A stretch of DNA of 16,351 nucleotides from DASUMP01 sp036277635 (GTDB lineage Bacteria; Actinomycetota; Acidimicrobiia; IMCC26256; PALSA-610). Positions 6,762 through 15,161 of the stretch are shown one piece after another (position 1 is the stretch's first letter; each line of letters opens with the position of its first letter). The translations under genes were made by a program, and so were the position numbers. The stretch covers positions 1 through 16,351 of the forward strand of contig DASUMP010000014.1 of NCBI GenBank assembly GCA_036277635.1, given 5' to 3'. Under the pieces are notes generated by a model that did no database searches, was not told where the DNA came from, and saw nothing but the letters and a program-made list of their open reading frames with translations.

Positions 6762-7519
6762 ATGACCGCGCCTGCCGTCGAAGGTCGCCGGTTCACCGCG
6801 TCCCGCCGGGTCCGCCTCGGCGACGTCACCGCCTCGGGTCGGCTCCGACTCGACGCGCTCGCCCGCTACCTGCAAGACGTCGCCAGCGACGACGCCGCCG
6901 ACGCCGCGATGCCGGGCGACGCAGCGTGGGTCGTGCGCCGCACCACGATCGCCCTCGGCGCGCTGCCGCGCCTGCGCGACCCGGTGACGCTCACGACGTG
7001 GTGCAGCGGCACCGGCGCGCGCTGGGCCGAGCGCAGCACGCGGCTCGAATCGCGCGCCGGCGACGTGCTCGCGACCGCGGTCGCGCTGTGGGTGCACGTC
7101 GACCTCGCGACGGGGCGTCCGGTTCGGCTCCACCCTCGCTTCGCCGAGGTGTACGGGCCGTCCGCGGCCGGGCGGACCGTGCGCGCACGACTGCTCCATC
7201 CCGATCCGCCTGCCGACGCGCCGGAGCGCGAGTGGCCGTTGCGGCGCGTCGACATCGACGTGCTCGCCCACGTCAACAACGCGGCGTACTGGGCCCCGGT
7301 CGAGGAGCTGGTGGGCGAGCGCACCGGGCGCGCCGAGCGCCTCTCGCGCGCGGAGCTGGAGTACCGCGGTGGACTCGCGCTCGACGAGCCGGTCACGCTC
7401 GCGTACGTCCGCGACGACGCGTCGCTGCGGTGTTGGATGCGCGTCGCCGGCGACGTGCGCGCCTCGGCGGTCGTGACCTTCGCGGGCGTAGGATCCGGCG
7501 TCCACGAGCGGGAGGCGTG

Positions 7520-7520
<1 letters not shown>
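6762..7520 (+). CDS. Acyl-ACP thioesterase-like double hot-dog protein
   Basis: A 252-residue protein with two hot-dog domains, like bacterial and plant FatA/FatB acyl-ACP thioesterases, which release free fatty acids from acyl carrier protein. Seen: domain 1 with VRLGDVTASGRLRLDALAR, YLQDVASDDA, and TTWCSGTGARWAERSTRLE; domain 2 with RRVDIDVLAHVNNAAYW (about 162-178). The last is the conserved D-x-D-x-x-x-HVNN-x-x-Y active-site block, giving D166, H170 and N172 as likely catalytic residues. It lacks a transit or signal peptide and is shorter than plant enzymes, as usual for bacteria. ATG at 6762 was chosen because the protein then starts just before the first hot-dog strand. Its TGA overlaps the ATG of the LLM gene by one base (TGATG), suggesting coupled translation. 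Confidence 0.85.
7489..7494 (+). promoter_or_regulatory. Possible internal -10 (TAGGAT) before LLM gene
   Basis: TAGGAT near the end of the thioesterase gene matches TATAAT at four of six positions. It would give a roughly 20-base leader containing GGGAGG before the ATG at 7520. No -35 match is seen 17 bases upstream, so this is weak. Confidence 0.22.
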
Positions 7521-8560
<1,040 letters not shown>

Positions 8561-8564
8561 CCCG

Positions 8565-10541
8565 GTGGACGTCCCGGCGCTGAGCGCGACCGAGGCCCGT
8601 GTCCTCGGTTGCCTCATGGAGAAGGCCGCGACCACGCCGGAGCACTACCCGCTGTCGCTCAACGCGGTCGTGACCGCGTGCAACCAGTCGACGAACCGCG
8701 ATCCCGTCGTCCACTACGACGACGACACGGCCGAAGCCGCGCTCACCTCGCTGCGCGAACGGGGCCTCGCGCGTCGGATCAAGGCGGCGGGCGCGCGGGT
8801 CATCAAGTACTCGCACGTGGTCGACGAGGCCCTGTCGCTCGATGCGGGCGCCCGGGCGGTGCTCGGCGTGCTGTTGCTGCGGGGTGAGCAGACCCCGGGC
8901 GAGCTGCGCGCCCGCACCGAGCGCTGGCACACCTTCGCAACCGCCGACGAGATCGACGCGACGTTGCGCGAGCTCGCCGATCGGGGACTCGTGGCCGTGT
9001 TGGCCCGCCGGCCCGGCCAGAAGGAAGCGCGGTGGACGCAGCTGCTCACGCCGGTGTCCGCGCCGGAGTCGTCACCGGTCGCCACCCACGCAACGCCCGA
9101 ACCCGATGTCGCCACCGACGACGCGCGGACCCTCCAGAGCGCCGCTCCGATGGCGCGACGTCTCGTGGTGCGCGACCCCGCCACCGGCGCGGTGCTCGAC
9201 GAGCTCGACGTCGACGACGAACGCGCCGTCGACGGGAAGATCGCACGCGCGCGCGCGGCGCAGCCCCACTGGGCGGCGCGTGCCTACGACGACCGCGCGC
9301 TCGCGCTGCTCGCGTTCCGCGACCTCCTCGAACGCGACGAGGAGACGCTCGCCCGCACCACCACCGAGGAGACCGGGAAGCCGATCCGCCAGTCGCGCAA
9401 CGAGATCAGGGCCGCCCGGGAGCGGGTGGAGTGGTTCGTCGACCACGTCCCCGCGGCGACCGCTCCCTCCACCGTCACCGAGCGCGTCGATCTCGTGGAG
9501 CGCGTCACGTACGAGCCGGCGGGAGTCGTCGCCCACATCAGCGCGTGGAACTACCCCTACTTCGTGGCGCTGAACTCGGTCGTGCCCGCGCTCCTCACCG
9601 GCAACGCGGTGCTCTACAAGCCCTCGGAGCACGCGACGCGCACCGGGACGCGGATCGTGCGGTTGTTGCACGAGGCGGGCGTGCCGCTCGACGTCGTGCA
9701 GCTCGTGGTCGGGGCGGGCCCCACGGGCGGCGCGCTCGCCGCCGGCGCCGTCGACGTCGTCTGCTTCACCGGCTCGTACCGCACGGGCGTGGCGGTCGCG
9801 CAGGCGGCGGCCGCGAACCTGACCCGGGTCCAGCTCGAGCTCGGCGGCAAGGACGGCGCCTACGTGTGCGACGACGTCGACATCGCCGCGACGGCGGCCG
9901 CGGTCGCCGAGGGCGTGTTCTACAACGCAGGGCAGAGCTGCTGCGCGATCGAGCGGCTCTACGTGCACGACGCGGTACACGACGCGTTCGTCGCCGCGCT
10001 GGTGGAGATCGCCGACGCGTACGTGGTCGGTGATCCGCTCGACGAGCGCACCGACATCGGTCCGCTCGCGCGATTCGAGCAGCTCGACGTGCTCGACGCG
10101 CAGGTCGCCGACGCCGTGGCGAAGGGCGCTCGAGTCGTGGCGGGTGGAGGTCGTCACGAACGCGGTGCGGGGTGGTACCGGCCGACGGTGATCGCCGACG
10201 CGACGCCGTCGATGCGGGTGATGCGTGACGAGTCGTTCGGTCCGATCATCGGCGTGCAGCGCGTCGCCGACGACGAGCACGCGCTCGTCGCGCTCGACGA
10301 CACCGACTACGGGCTGACCGGGGCAGTGTTCACCCGCGACCGTGCGCGCGCCGAGCGCATCCTCGCCCGACTCGACACCGGCACCGTGTACTGGAACTGC
10401 AGCGACCGCACCACGACGAGGTTGCCGTGGGCGGGGCGCCGCCACAGCGGGCTCGGGGTGTCACTCTCCGAGGCGGGCGTGCGCGCGTTCGTGCGCGAGA
10501 AGGCGTGGCACGAGGTGCCACCGCACGAGCGCGGCGGCTGA
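8565..10541 (+). CDS. YceH (DUF480) domain fused to aldehyde dehydrogenase
   Basis: One uninterrupted ORF of 658 codons with two unrelated parts. Residues 1-165 are a YceH-family protein (paired winged-helix domains, function unclear): LSATEARVLGCLMEK, TTPEHYPLSLNAVVTACNQ, and LLLRGEQTPGELRARTER are family hallmarks. The C-terminal coiled coil of E. coli YceH is missing. Residues 166-195 are an Ala/Pro/Thr/Ser linker. Residues 196-658 are a full NAD(P)-type aldehyde dehydrogenase that oxidises an aldehyde to an acid: N329 in SAWNYP, K352, E425 in LELGGK, catalytic C459 in NAGQSC, and ESFGP at 556-560. The GTG at 8565 follows the LLM stop by 4 bases. An internal ATG at 9150 could start a separate dehydrogenase, but no Shine-Dalgarno or TAnnnT precedes it. 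No stop separates the parts; linker codons keep GC-rich third positions (about 29 of 34). A sequencing frameshift cannot be excluded. Confidence 0.88.
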   Translation: MDVPALSATEARVLGCLMEKAATTPEHYPLSLNAVVTACNQSTNRDPVVHYDDDTAEAALTSLRERGLARRIKAAGARVIKYSHVVDEALSLDAGARAVLGVLLLRGEQTPGELRARTERWHTFATADEIDATLRELADRGLVAVLARRPGQKEARWTQLLTPVSAPESSPVATHATPEPDVATDDARTLQSAAPMARRLVVRDPATGAVLDELDVDDERAVDGKIARARAAQPHWAARAYDDRALALLAFRDLLERDEETLARTTTEETGKPIRQSRNEIRAARERVEWFVDHVPAATAPSTVTERVDLVERVTYEPAGVVAHISAWNYPYFVALNSVVPALLTGNAVLYKPSEHATRTGTRIVRLLHEAGVPLDVVQLVVGAGPTGGALAAGAVDVVCFTGSYRTGVAVAQAAAANLTRVQLELGGKDGAYVCDDVDIAATAAAVAEGVFYNAGQSCCAIERLYVHDAVHDAFVAALVEIADAYVVGDPLDERTDIGPLARFEQLDVLDAQVADAVAKGARVVAGGGRHERGAGWYRPTVIADATPSMRVMRDESFGPIIGVQRVADDEHALVALDDTDYGLTGAVFTRDRARAERILARLDTGTVYWNCSDRTTTRLPWAGRRHSGLGVSLSEAGVRAFVREKAWHEVPPHERGG

Positions 10542-10548
10542 GTCGCCG

Positions 10549-11481
10549 TCAGCCCGCGGGGGCGGGATCGTCGGGCAGCGGCTCGTAGCCGGGCGCCTCG
10601 ACGACGAGGGGCTCGCCGATCTCGATGAACGTCTCGCCCGCGGGGATCCCGACGGTCACGTCGTCCGACGGCGGGACGGTCGTGACGACGGGCGCCGGAG
10701 CGGGCGGGGCGGCGTGGTCGGCGTGGTCGGCGTCGTCCGCGGCGGGGGGAGCGTGCTCGGGGACGACGTCGACCGCGGGTGCCGGTGCGGACACGGAGTC
10801 CGGGGCCGGTGTCACCACGGCGCGCGGCGCCGGATCCGCGACGAGCACCGTCGCCGCGGTCCGGGCGACCTCGGCGAGCGGCACCGCGGGCGCCGCGGGC
10901 TCGGCGGGCGAACCCGGTGCGGCGAGCACCGCGCTCGCGAAGGCGACCGCGCCGATCGCGAGTCCGGCGGCGGGCACGAGCACGCGGCGGCGGAGCACCT
11001 CGTCGTGCAGGGCGGCCGCTTCGGCGCGGGTGCAGCCGACCACCTCGGAGACGCGCCGGGCGACGTCGTCGGGGTCGCTGCCGAGCGCGACCGCCAAGAC
11101 GGCCAGATCGTCGGCCCGCAGCGGCAGGGGTTCGCCGGGACCGACGCCGCGCAGGCGCAGCACGAGGTGGGCGTACGCGCTCAGCAACGCGTCGCGGTTG
11201 TCGGCGTCGAGCGTGGTCTCGAGGCCACCCATCACGAGACGATGGGAGTCGACGCTCACGGGCGCGCGCGGCGCGACGAGGTCGTCGAGCGCGTCGCCGT
11301 ACAGGGAACGCAGCCGGGCGAGGTCGTCGTCGGGCACGGCGCGGTCGCCGCGCTCGTACGCGCGCAGGTCGCCGATCTCGACGCCGGTGCGCTTCGCGGC
11401 CCGGCGCCGGGACAGCCCGACGCTCTGACGGGCCTCGCGCAGGAGCACGCCCATGCGCTCGGGCGCCAGGTCGGTGTCCAT
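10549..11481 (-). CDS. Membrane-anchored helix-turn-helix protein
   Basis: A 310-residue protein with the topology of RodZ-like proteins but no clear further similarity, so function is not assigned. Seen: a Cro/CI-type helix-turn-helix at about 8-65 (MGVLLREARQSVGLSRRRAA, then GVEIGDLRAYERGD); an alpha-helical middle region to 165; a basic RRR at 164-166 followed by one transmembrane segment at 167-188 (VLVPAAGLAIGAVAFASAVL); and an Ala/Pro-rich low-complexity exterior tail at 189-310 with a DADHADHA repeat. The basic residues before the membrane segment predict an N-terminus inside. I used ATG at 11481; no good Shine-Dalgarno is near, and TTG codons just upstream are alternatives. It lies 86 bases after the carboxylesterase on the same strand and ends 7 bases from the convergent aldehyde dehydrogenase fusion. 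Confidence 0.75.
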   Translation of the reverse strand: MDTDLAPERMGVLLREARQSVGLSRRRAAKRTGVEIGDLRAYERGDRAVPDDDLARLRSLYGDALDDLVAPRAPVSVDSHRLVMGGLETTLDADNRDALLSAYAHLVLRLRGVGPGEPLPLRADDLAVLAVALGSDPDDVARRVSEVVGCTRAEAAALHDEVLRRRVLVPAAGLAIGAVAFASAVLAAPGSPAEPAAPAVPLAEVARTAATVLVADPAPRAVVTPAPDSVSAPAPAVDVVPEHAPPAADDADHADHAAPPAPAPVVTTVPPSDDVTVGIPAGETFIEIGEPLVVEAPGYEPLPDDPAPAG

Positions 11482-11533
11482 CAACAAGCCCGCAGCCGCC
11501 GGTGCCTCCACATGGGTGCCATCGGCACGAGCG

Positions 11534-11553
11534 AGCCCTGGCTGTAGGGGCTT
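11534..11553 (-). terminator. Weak hairpin after carboxylesterase
   Basis: CCCT and AGGG pair around a 6-base loop, and a bulged G allows three outer pairs. It sits 15 bases past the esterase stop. If functional it would reduce read-through into the helix-turn-helix gene; it is weak and has no T-tract. Confidence 0.22.
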
Positions 11554-11567
11554 CGCAGCGTCGCCGG

Positions 11568-13076
11568 TCACGCGTCGGGGGCGTGCGTGTCCCACAGGGC
11601 GCGGGTGTCGCCGCTCGGATCGTCGAGGACCTCGATCGTCTCGTCGAAGCCCATCGTGGCCCGACGGGTCGGCTCGTAGGTGGGCCACGTCGGGATCCCG
11701 GGGTGGTCGGGCGTTCCGGTCGACGCGAAGGCCAGCCACGCCCGGTGCATCGCGTCGGCGATGGCCTGGCGCTCCTCGCCGGGGCCGGTGAACATCTCGC
11801 TGCCCCGCTTGTGCAAGTTGTCCCACACGAACGGGATCTCGAGCGCGTGGGTGGAGCGCAACGCCCCGCCGAACGCCGTGCTCGGCCACGAGAACAGGTA
11901 CATCCACGTGGGGGCGTGCGCCGACTGCGCCTCGGCCAAGCGGATCGCGGGGATGCGGAACACCGCGTCGGTGGAGATCGCGCTCCACAACAACGGCGCG
12001 GTGGCGTCGGGGAGCGCGGCGCGGTAGCCCGCGACGACGGCGTCGGGATCCGCGAACGGGAGCCATTCGCCCACGCGCCGGCGCAGCTCGGCCTCGTCGA
12101 TCGTGGCGTAGCCCGGATCGGCGAGGTGGAACAGCGTCATCTCGTCGGTGTTCGTGCCCGTGAGGAGGCGGACGCCCGCGGCGCTGCCGGCGCGGATCGC
12201 GTCGAGGGGCGGCGCGGGGAGGACGACGCCGTCGACGACGGGGGCGAACGGCATGCGCGGACGGTTCGCGACCCACGACCGGTACTGCTGCACGGTGTCG
12301 ACGAGCTGGTCGGTCGTCGTCGCGTACAAGGCATCGAGATCGCCGGGCTTCACACCGAGCGCGGCGCACACCAGCTCGGCCACCGCGGTGGCGTCGTCGC
12401 TCGACACCGCCCAGGAGGCCGCGCCGCTCTGAGGGACGGCCGCGGTGAACAAGCCGCGCGCGCGTGGTGTGCCGAGGAGCGTGCCGACGCTGCCCGCGCC
12501 CGCCGATTCGCCGAACACCATCACCTGGTCGGGATCGCCGCCGAACGCGCCGATGCAGTCGCGCACCCATTCGAGCGCCGCGATCTGGTCGAGGATGCCG
12601 GCGTTGCCCGAGCCGGCGAGCTCGGGACCGACGAGGTCGGCGAGGTGCAAGAAGCCGAACGGGCCGAGGCGGTAGTTGAGGGTGACGACGACGACGTCGC
12701 CGTGCTGCGCGAACCGCGTGCCGTCGTACCACGGCGTCGATGCCGACCCGTTCATGAACGCCCCGCCGTGGATCCACACGAGGACCGGTCGGCGCGGCTC
12801 GTCGGTGCCGGGCGTGTACACGTTGAGGGTGAGGGAGTCCTCGCTGCGCTCAGGGGGCGTGCCGCCCATCATCTGGGCGAGGGGGAACGGACCCTGAGCG
12901 GACTCGGCCGAGAACCGAGTGGCGTCACGCACCCCGCTCCACGGTTCCTCGCGCACCGGCGGTCGCCACCGCAGCGGCCCGACCGGCGGGGCGGCGTACG
13001 GGATGCCGCGGAACTGGTGGATCCCGTCGCGCTCGAAGCCCTCGACCTTGCCGGCGCGGGTGTCGACGATCGTCAT
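11568..13076 (-). CDS. Type-B carboxylesterase (alpha/beta hydrolase)
   Basis: A 502-residue carboxylesterase/para-nitrobenzyl-esterase family enzyme that hydrolyses carboxylic esters. Seen: FRGIPYAAPPVGPLRWRPP at 22-40, the type-B N-terminal signature; EDSLTLNVYTP; the oxyanion motif WIHGGAFMNGS with H103-G104-G105; nucleophile S191 in VFGESAGAGSV (G-E-S-A-G); acid E312 in GTNTDEMTLF; and base H410 in THALEIPFVW. All three catalytic residues are present at normal spacing and the length is standard. No signal peptide is visible, so it is probably cytoplasmic. ATG at 13076 has AGGAG seven bases upstream; the frame extends to 13250 but that part is not conserved. It is divergent from the collagen-like gene and precedes the membrane helix-turn-helix gene. 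Confidence 0.94.
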   Translation of the reverse strand: MTIVDTRAGKVEGFERDGIHQFRGIPYAAPPVGPLRWRPPVREEPWSGVRDATRFSAESAQGPFPLAQMMGGTPPERSEDSLTLNVYTPGTDEPRRPVLVWIHGGAFMNGSASTPWYDGTRFAQHGDVVVVTLNYRLGPFGFLHLADLVGPELAGSGNAGILDQIAALEWVRDCIGAFGGDPDQVMVFGESAGAGSVGTLLGTPRARGLFTAAVPQSGAASWAVSSDDATAVAELVCAALGVKPGDLDALYATTTDQLVDTVQQYRSWVANRPRMPFAPVVDGVVLPAPPLDAIRAGSAAGVRLLTGTNTDEMTLFHLADPGYATIDEAELRRRVGEWLPFADPDAVVAGYRAALPDATAPLLWSAISTDAVFRIPAIRLAEAQSAHAPTWMYLFSWPSTAFGGALRSTHALEIPFVWDNLHKRGSEMFTGPGEERQAIADAMHRAWLAFASTGTPDHPGIPTWPTYEPTRRATMGFDETIEVLDDPSGDTRALWDTHAPDA

Positions 13077-13178
13077 CGGTGCTCCTGGACGCTGCGGGCG
13101 TGCGGCGGGGCGCGCTGCCGCCCCGACGATCGGTCCGGCGGGGAGGCTACGTGGGCTCGGGGCTACAGCGCGCACCGC

Positions 13179-13190
13179 GATCGGCCGATC
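13179..13190. promoter_or_regulatory. 12-bp palindrome, possible operator
   Basis: GATCGGCCGATC is a perfect palindrome in the 162-base gap between the divergent carboxylesterase and collagen-like genes. A partial copy, GATCGGTCCG, occurs at 13128-13137. In DNA of this composition, 12-base palindromes occur by chance, so only the location supports a role. Confidence 0.22.
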
Positions 13191-13238
13191 CGTCGTTGTA
13201 CTGGTCGGCGGGCCCGACCTCGCGGAGTAGACGACGAC

Positions 13239-14126
13239 ATGCGGATCCACGGACGGATCGCACGGTCACGCTGGACCCTGGTCGTGAGCGGCTTGGTGGT
13301 GGGAGCGCTGCTCGCCGGCGGCGGGATCGCGGTGGCGGGCGTCGTCAAGCGCACCGCACCGACCGCCGAGATCACGGCGTGCTGGGGCGCGAACGGCGCG
13401 GTGCGCGTCGTCGATCCCGCGCTCGAAGCGTGCAAGAAGGGCGAGACCACGCTGCGGTGGAACGTGCAAGGTCCCGCCGGCGAACCCGGTGCACCCGGTC
13501 CCGCGGGTCCTGCTGGTCCTTCCGGTCCTTCCGGTCCGGCCGGTCCCGCAGGCCCAGCTGGTGCGGACGGGCGCGACGGACAGGACGGCCAGCACGGACG
13601 CGACGGCGCCGACGGCGCGCCGGGTCCTGCGGGTCCGGTCGGTCCCGTCGGGCCGCAAGGTCCGGCGGGTGTCGCGACCGTGCGAGCCGGCACCGTCGGC
13701 CAACGCACGCTCGCGCCACCCTGCGTCGCCGGCGTCGATCCCGCGGTGTGCTCGAACGCGTACGTGCGGATGCCCGGCGCGGTGGCCCTCGACACCGCCC
13801 GCGCCCACCTCGTGGTCGGCCGGGTGCGGATCACGTGGACCGTGTCGCAGGTGAACAACGCGCCCCAAGCCGCGACGTTGCGCTGCCGGGTCGTGTCGTT
13901 GCCGACCGGCGCGACGCTCGACGAGATCGTCTACAAGGACGTGGGCGACGACAACGGCACCGCGGCCGGACCCGAGTTCCTGAACGAGTACGTCGGGGTC
14001 ACATCGCTCGTGCCCGCGGGGGCCACCGACGTCGCGCTCGACTGCCGCACCGAGCTCGGTTCTGGCTACGAGACCGCGGTCGTCCGCTCGCAGTTGTACG
14101 CGGTTCCGTTCGACACGGTGCTGTGA
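13239..14126 (+). CDS. Exported collagen-like (Gly-X-Y) repeat protein
   Basis: A 295-residue protein with an N-terminal signal or anchor segment, a small Cys-containing module, a collagen stretch and a C-terminal domain. Seen: basic n-region MRIHGRIARSRWT followed by a hydrophobic core (about 13-35); ITACWGANGAVRVVDPALEA with C48 and C65 (ACKKGETTLRWN), a two-Cys module often found just before collagen repeats in bacteria; 22 uninterrupted Gly-X-Y triplets at residues 78-143 (DNA 13470-13667), with a charged centre (GRD, GQD, GQH, GRD, GAD) flanked by GPA-rich ends; then a roughly 150-residue C-terminal domain with about four Cys. It probably forms a surface trimer with the C-domain as stalk tip; this is inferred. 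The ATG has no strong ribosome-binding site (GCGGAG is 10 or more bases away). Confidence 0.85.
   Translation: MRIHGRIARSRWTLVVSGLVVGALLAGGGIAVAGVVKRTAPTAEITACWGANGAVRVVDPALEACKKGETTLRWNVQGPAGEPGAPGPAGPAGPSGPSGPAGPAGPAGADGRDGQDGQHGRDGADGAPGPAGPVGPVGPQGPAGVATVRAGTVGQRTLAPPCVAGVDPAVCSNAYVRMPGAVALDTARAHLVVGRVRITWTVSQVNNAPQAATLRCRVVSLPTGATLDEIVYKDVGDDNGTAAGPEFLNEYVGVTSLVPAGATDVALDCRTELGSGYETAVVRSQLYAVPFDTVL
13470..13667 (+). repeat. Coding Gly-X-Y repeat block
   Basis: The DNA encodes 22 consecutive Gly-X-Y triplets of the collagen-like protein, with recurring GGTCC-type codons in the Pro-rich arms. The DNA repetition follows from the protein repeat and is a likely site of copy-number change. 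Confidence 0.9.
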
Positions 14127-14196
14127 TGCGCGGCGCACGAGTCCCGACGCAGTCGAGAGGCGGGTCGCCGGGGGAGCCCTGATGCGGGCGTCCCGC

Positions 14197-14226
14197 CTGC
14201 GCGCGGTCGTGCCGGTACGCGCGCGG
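14197..14226. terminator. GC-rich hairpin between convergent genes
   Basis: The arms 14197-14205 and 14218-14226 pair over 9 bases (one T-G wobble on the plus-strand RNA) around a 12-base loop, and three outer C-G pairs (14192-14194 with 14229-14231) follow a 2-by-2 mismatch. It lies in the 159-base gap between the collagen-like gene and the convergent PhyH gene and may terminate either. Apart from this hairpin the gap holds no ORF or motif I recognise. Confidence 0.45.
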
Positions 14227-14285
14227 CGGGGCGCCCCGTCAGCAGGAGCCACGACGCCGGCGCGCGCCGAGCGTCGATCACCCGG

Positions 14286-15161
14286 TCAGATGTGGTCCCA
14301 GACCATCGGGCTCGCGCCGTCGGTGACCTCGTCGAGCAGCTCGACGGGACTCCGCTTGTCGATGTGGCCGATGAGCCCGTTGTAGACCGAGTAGCCGACC
14401 AGCTCGCGCAGTCGGGGCGAGAAGCGCGCGGCGACATCGCGCGGGATGCCGAGCTGTTGGTTCTCCTGCTGGCGGACGTAGCCCGCGCAGTAGTTCATCG
14501 CGAGTCCGACGCGCGCCCGGTCGGTGCGGTTCGCACCGCCGCCGTGCCACAGGCTGCCGTGCCACACGAGCACCGAGCCGCGCGGCATCTCGGCCGCGAT
14601 GGTCTCGTAGGTGCCGCCGTACTCCGGGTGGTCGTCGGCGAGGTGCGAACCCGGGACGAGCCGCGTCGCTCCGTTCGCGTCGGTGAAGTCGGTGAGCGCC
14701 CACATCGAGTTGCAGACGGTCGGCGGATGCGGCTTCGGGATCGGGATCAGCTGGTCGTCGGCGTGGATCGGCTGCGCCCGTTCGCCGGGCAAGATCGTGA
14801 TCGACGACAGCGACGACACCAGACAGCCGCGGTCGAGCACGCCTTCCACGATCGGCAGCACGTTCGGGTGCACGGGTACGACCTCGAACCGCGTGCCCCG
14901 CGCGAGGAGGTTGTACACGCGCAGCGTGTGGTGACCTTCGAAGCTGTTCGGTGACGGCTGCACGTCGAGCGCGCGCTCCAAGGCTTCGAGGTCGCTCGCG
15001 AGCCCGTCGAGCAGCTTCGGTGAGATCGCGTCCTCGACGATCGTGTAGCCCTGTTCGGCGACGCGGGCCACGTGCGCGGCGATCTCGTCGGGACCGAGGA
15101 CGCGGTGGGCGGGGACGACCGCAGGGTCGGGCACGAGGCGGAGGGTAGCGTCGTCGCGCAT
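14286..15161 (-). CDS. Phytanoyl-CoA dioxygenase (PhyH) family protein
   Basis: A 291-residue member of the PhyH branch of non-haem Fe(II)/2-oxoglutarate oxygenases, which hydroxylate small substrates using O2 and 2-oxoglutarate. Seen: a double-stranded beta-helix core with the iron triad H133-x-D135 in PIHADDQ and H206 in SLWHGGGANRTDRARVGL, plus R214/R216 as probable 2-oxoglutarate contacts. MWALTDFTDANGATRLVPGS (about 153-172) is the characteristic PhyH strand-loop. Length is normal. Substrate is unknown; phytanoyl-CoA itself is only the namesake. The start at 15161 shares two bases with the divergent gamma-carbonic-anhydrase ATG, so its upstream signals lie within that gene; GAGGG 11 bases upstream is the only ribosome-binding-like sequence. 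A GTG at codon 10 is an alternative start. Confidence 0.9.
   Translation of the reverse strand: MRDDATLRLVPDPAVVPAHRVLGPDEIAAHVARVAEQGYTIVEDAISPKLLDGLASDLEALERALDVQPSPNSFEGHHTLRVYNLLARGTRFEVVPVHPNVLPIVEGVLDRGCLVSSLSSITILPGERAQPIHADDQLIPIPKPHPPTVCNSMWALTDFTDANGATRLVPGSHLADDHPEYGGTYETIAAEMPRGSVLVWHGSLWHGGGANRTDRARVGLAMNYCAGYVRQQENQQLGIPRDVAARFSPRLRELVGYSVYNGLIGHIDKRSPVELLDEVTDGASPMVWDHI
15146..15151 (+). promoter_or_regulatory. Candidate -10 for leaderless gamma-carbonic-anhydrase transcript
   Basis: TAGCGT (TAnnnT) ends eight bases before the ATG at 15160, inside the first codons of the divergent PhyH gene. No Shine-Dalgarno is at a usable distance (GGAGGG is too far upstream). This fits a leaderless start. 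Confidence 0.4.

Noticed and set aside
5948..7519. N-terminal extension of the third LLM gene in the same frame
   Set aside because: It is antisense to the phosphatase and overlaps the thioesterase. The LLM start at 7520 has a Shine-Dalgarno and begins at the first barrel strand.
9072..10445. 457-codon minus-strand frame opposite the aldehyde dehydrogenase
   Set aside because: It is a mirror of a well-supported gene; the product has no recognisable domain and is rich in His, Arg and Val as expected for antisense frames.
9150..10541. Separate aldehyde dehydrogenase gene starting at ATG 9150
   Set aside because: There is no stop upstream, no Shine-Dalgarno and no -10 hexamer; kept as an alternative in the fusion entry rather than as its own gene.
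10711..10740. Small direct repeat of GGCGTGGTC units
   Set aside because: It encodes the DADHADHA stretch in the low-complexity tail of the helix-turn-helix protein; there is no separate function.
13470..13667. Possible non-coding tandem repeat or CRISPR-like block
   Set aside because: The repetition follows from the Gly-X-Y protein repeat. Units are 9 to 18 bases in frame with no spacers.
10779..14126. 1115-codon open frame on the plus strand
   Set aside because: Most is an antisense shadow of the helix-turn-helix and carboxylesterase genes, Arg-rich and without motifs. Only the collagen-like gene from 13239 is supported.
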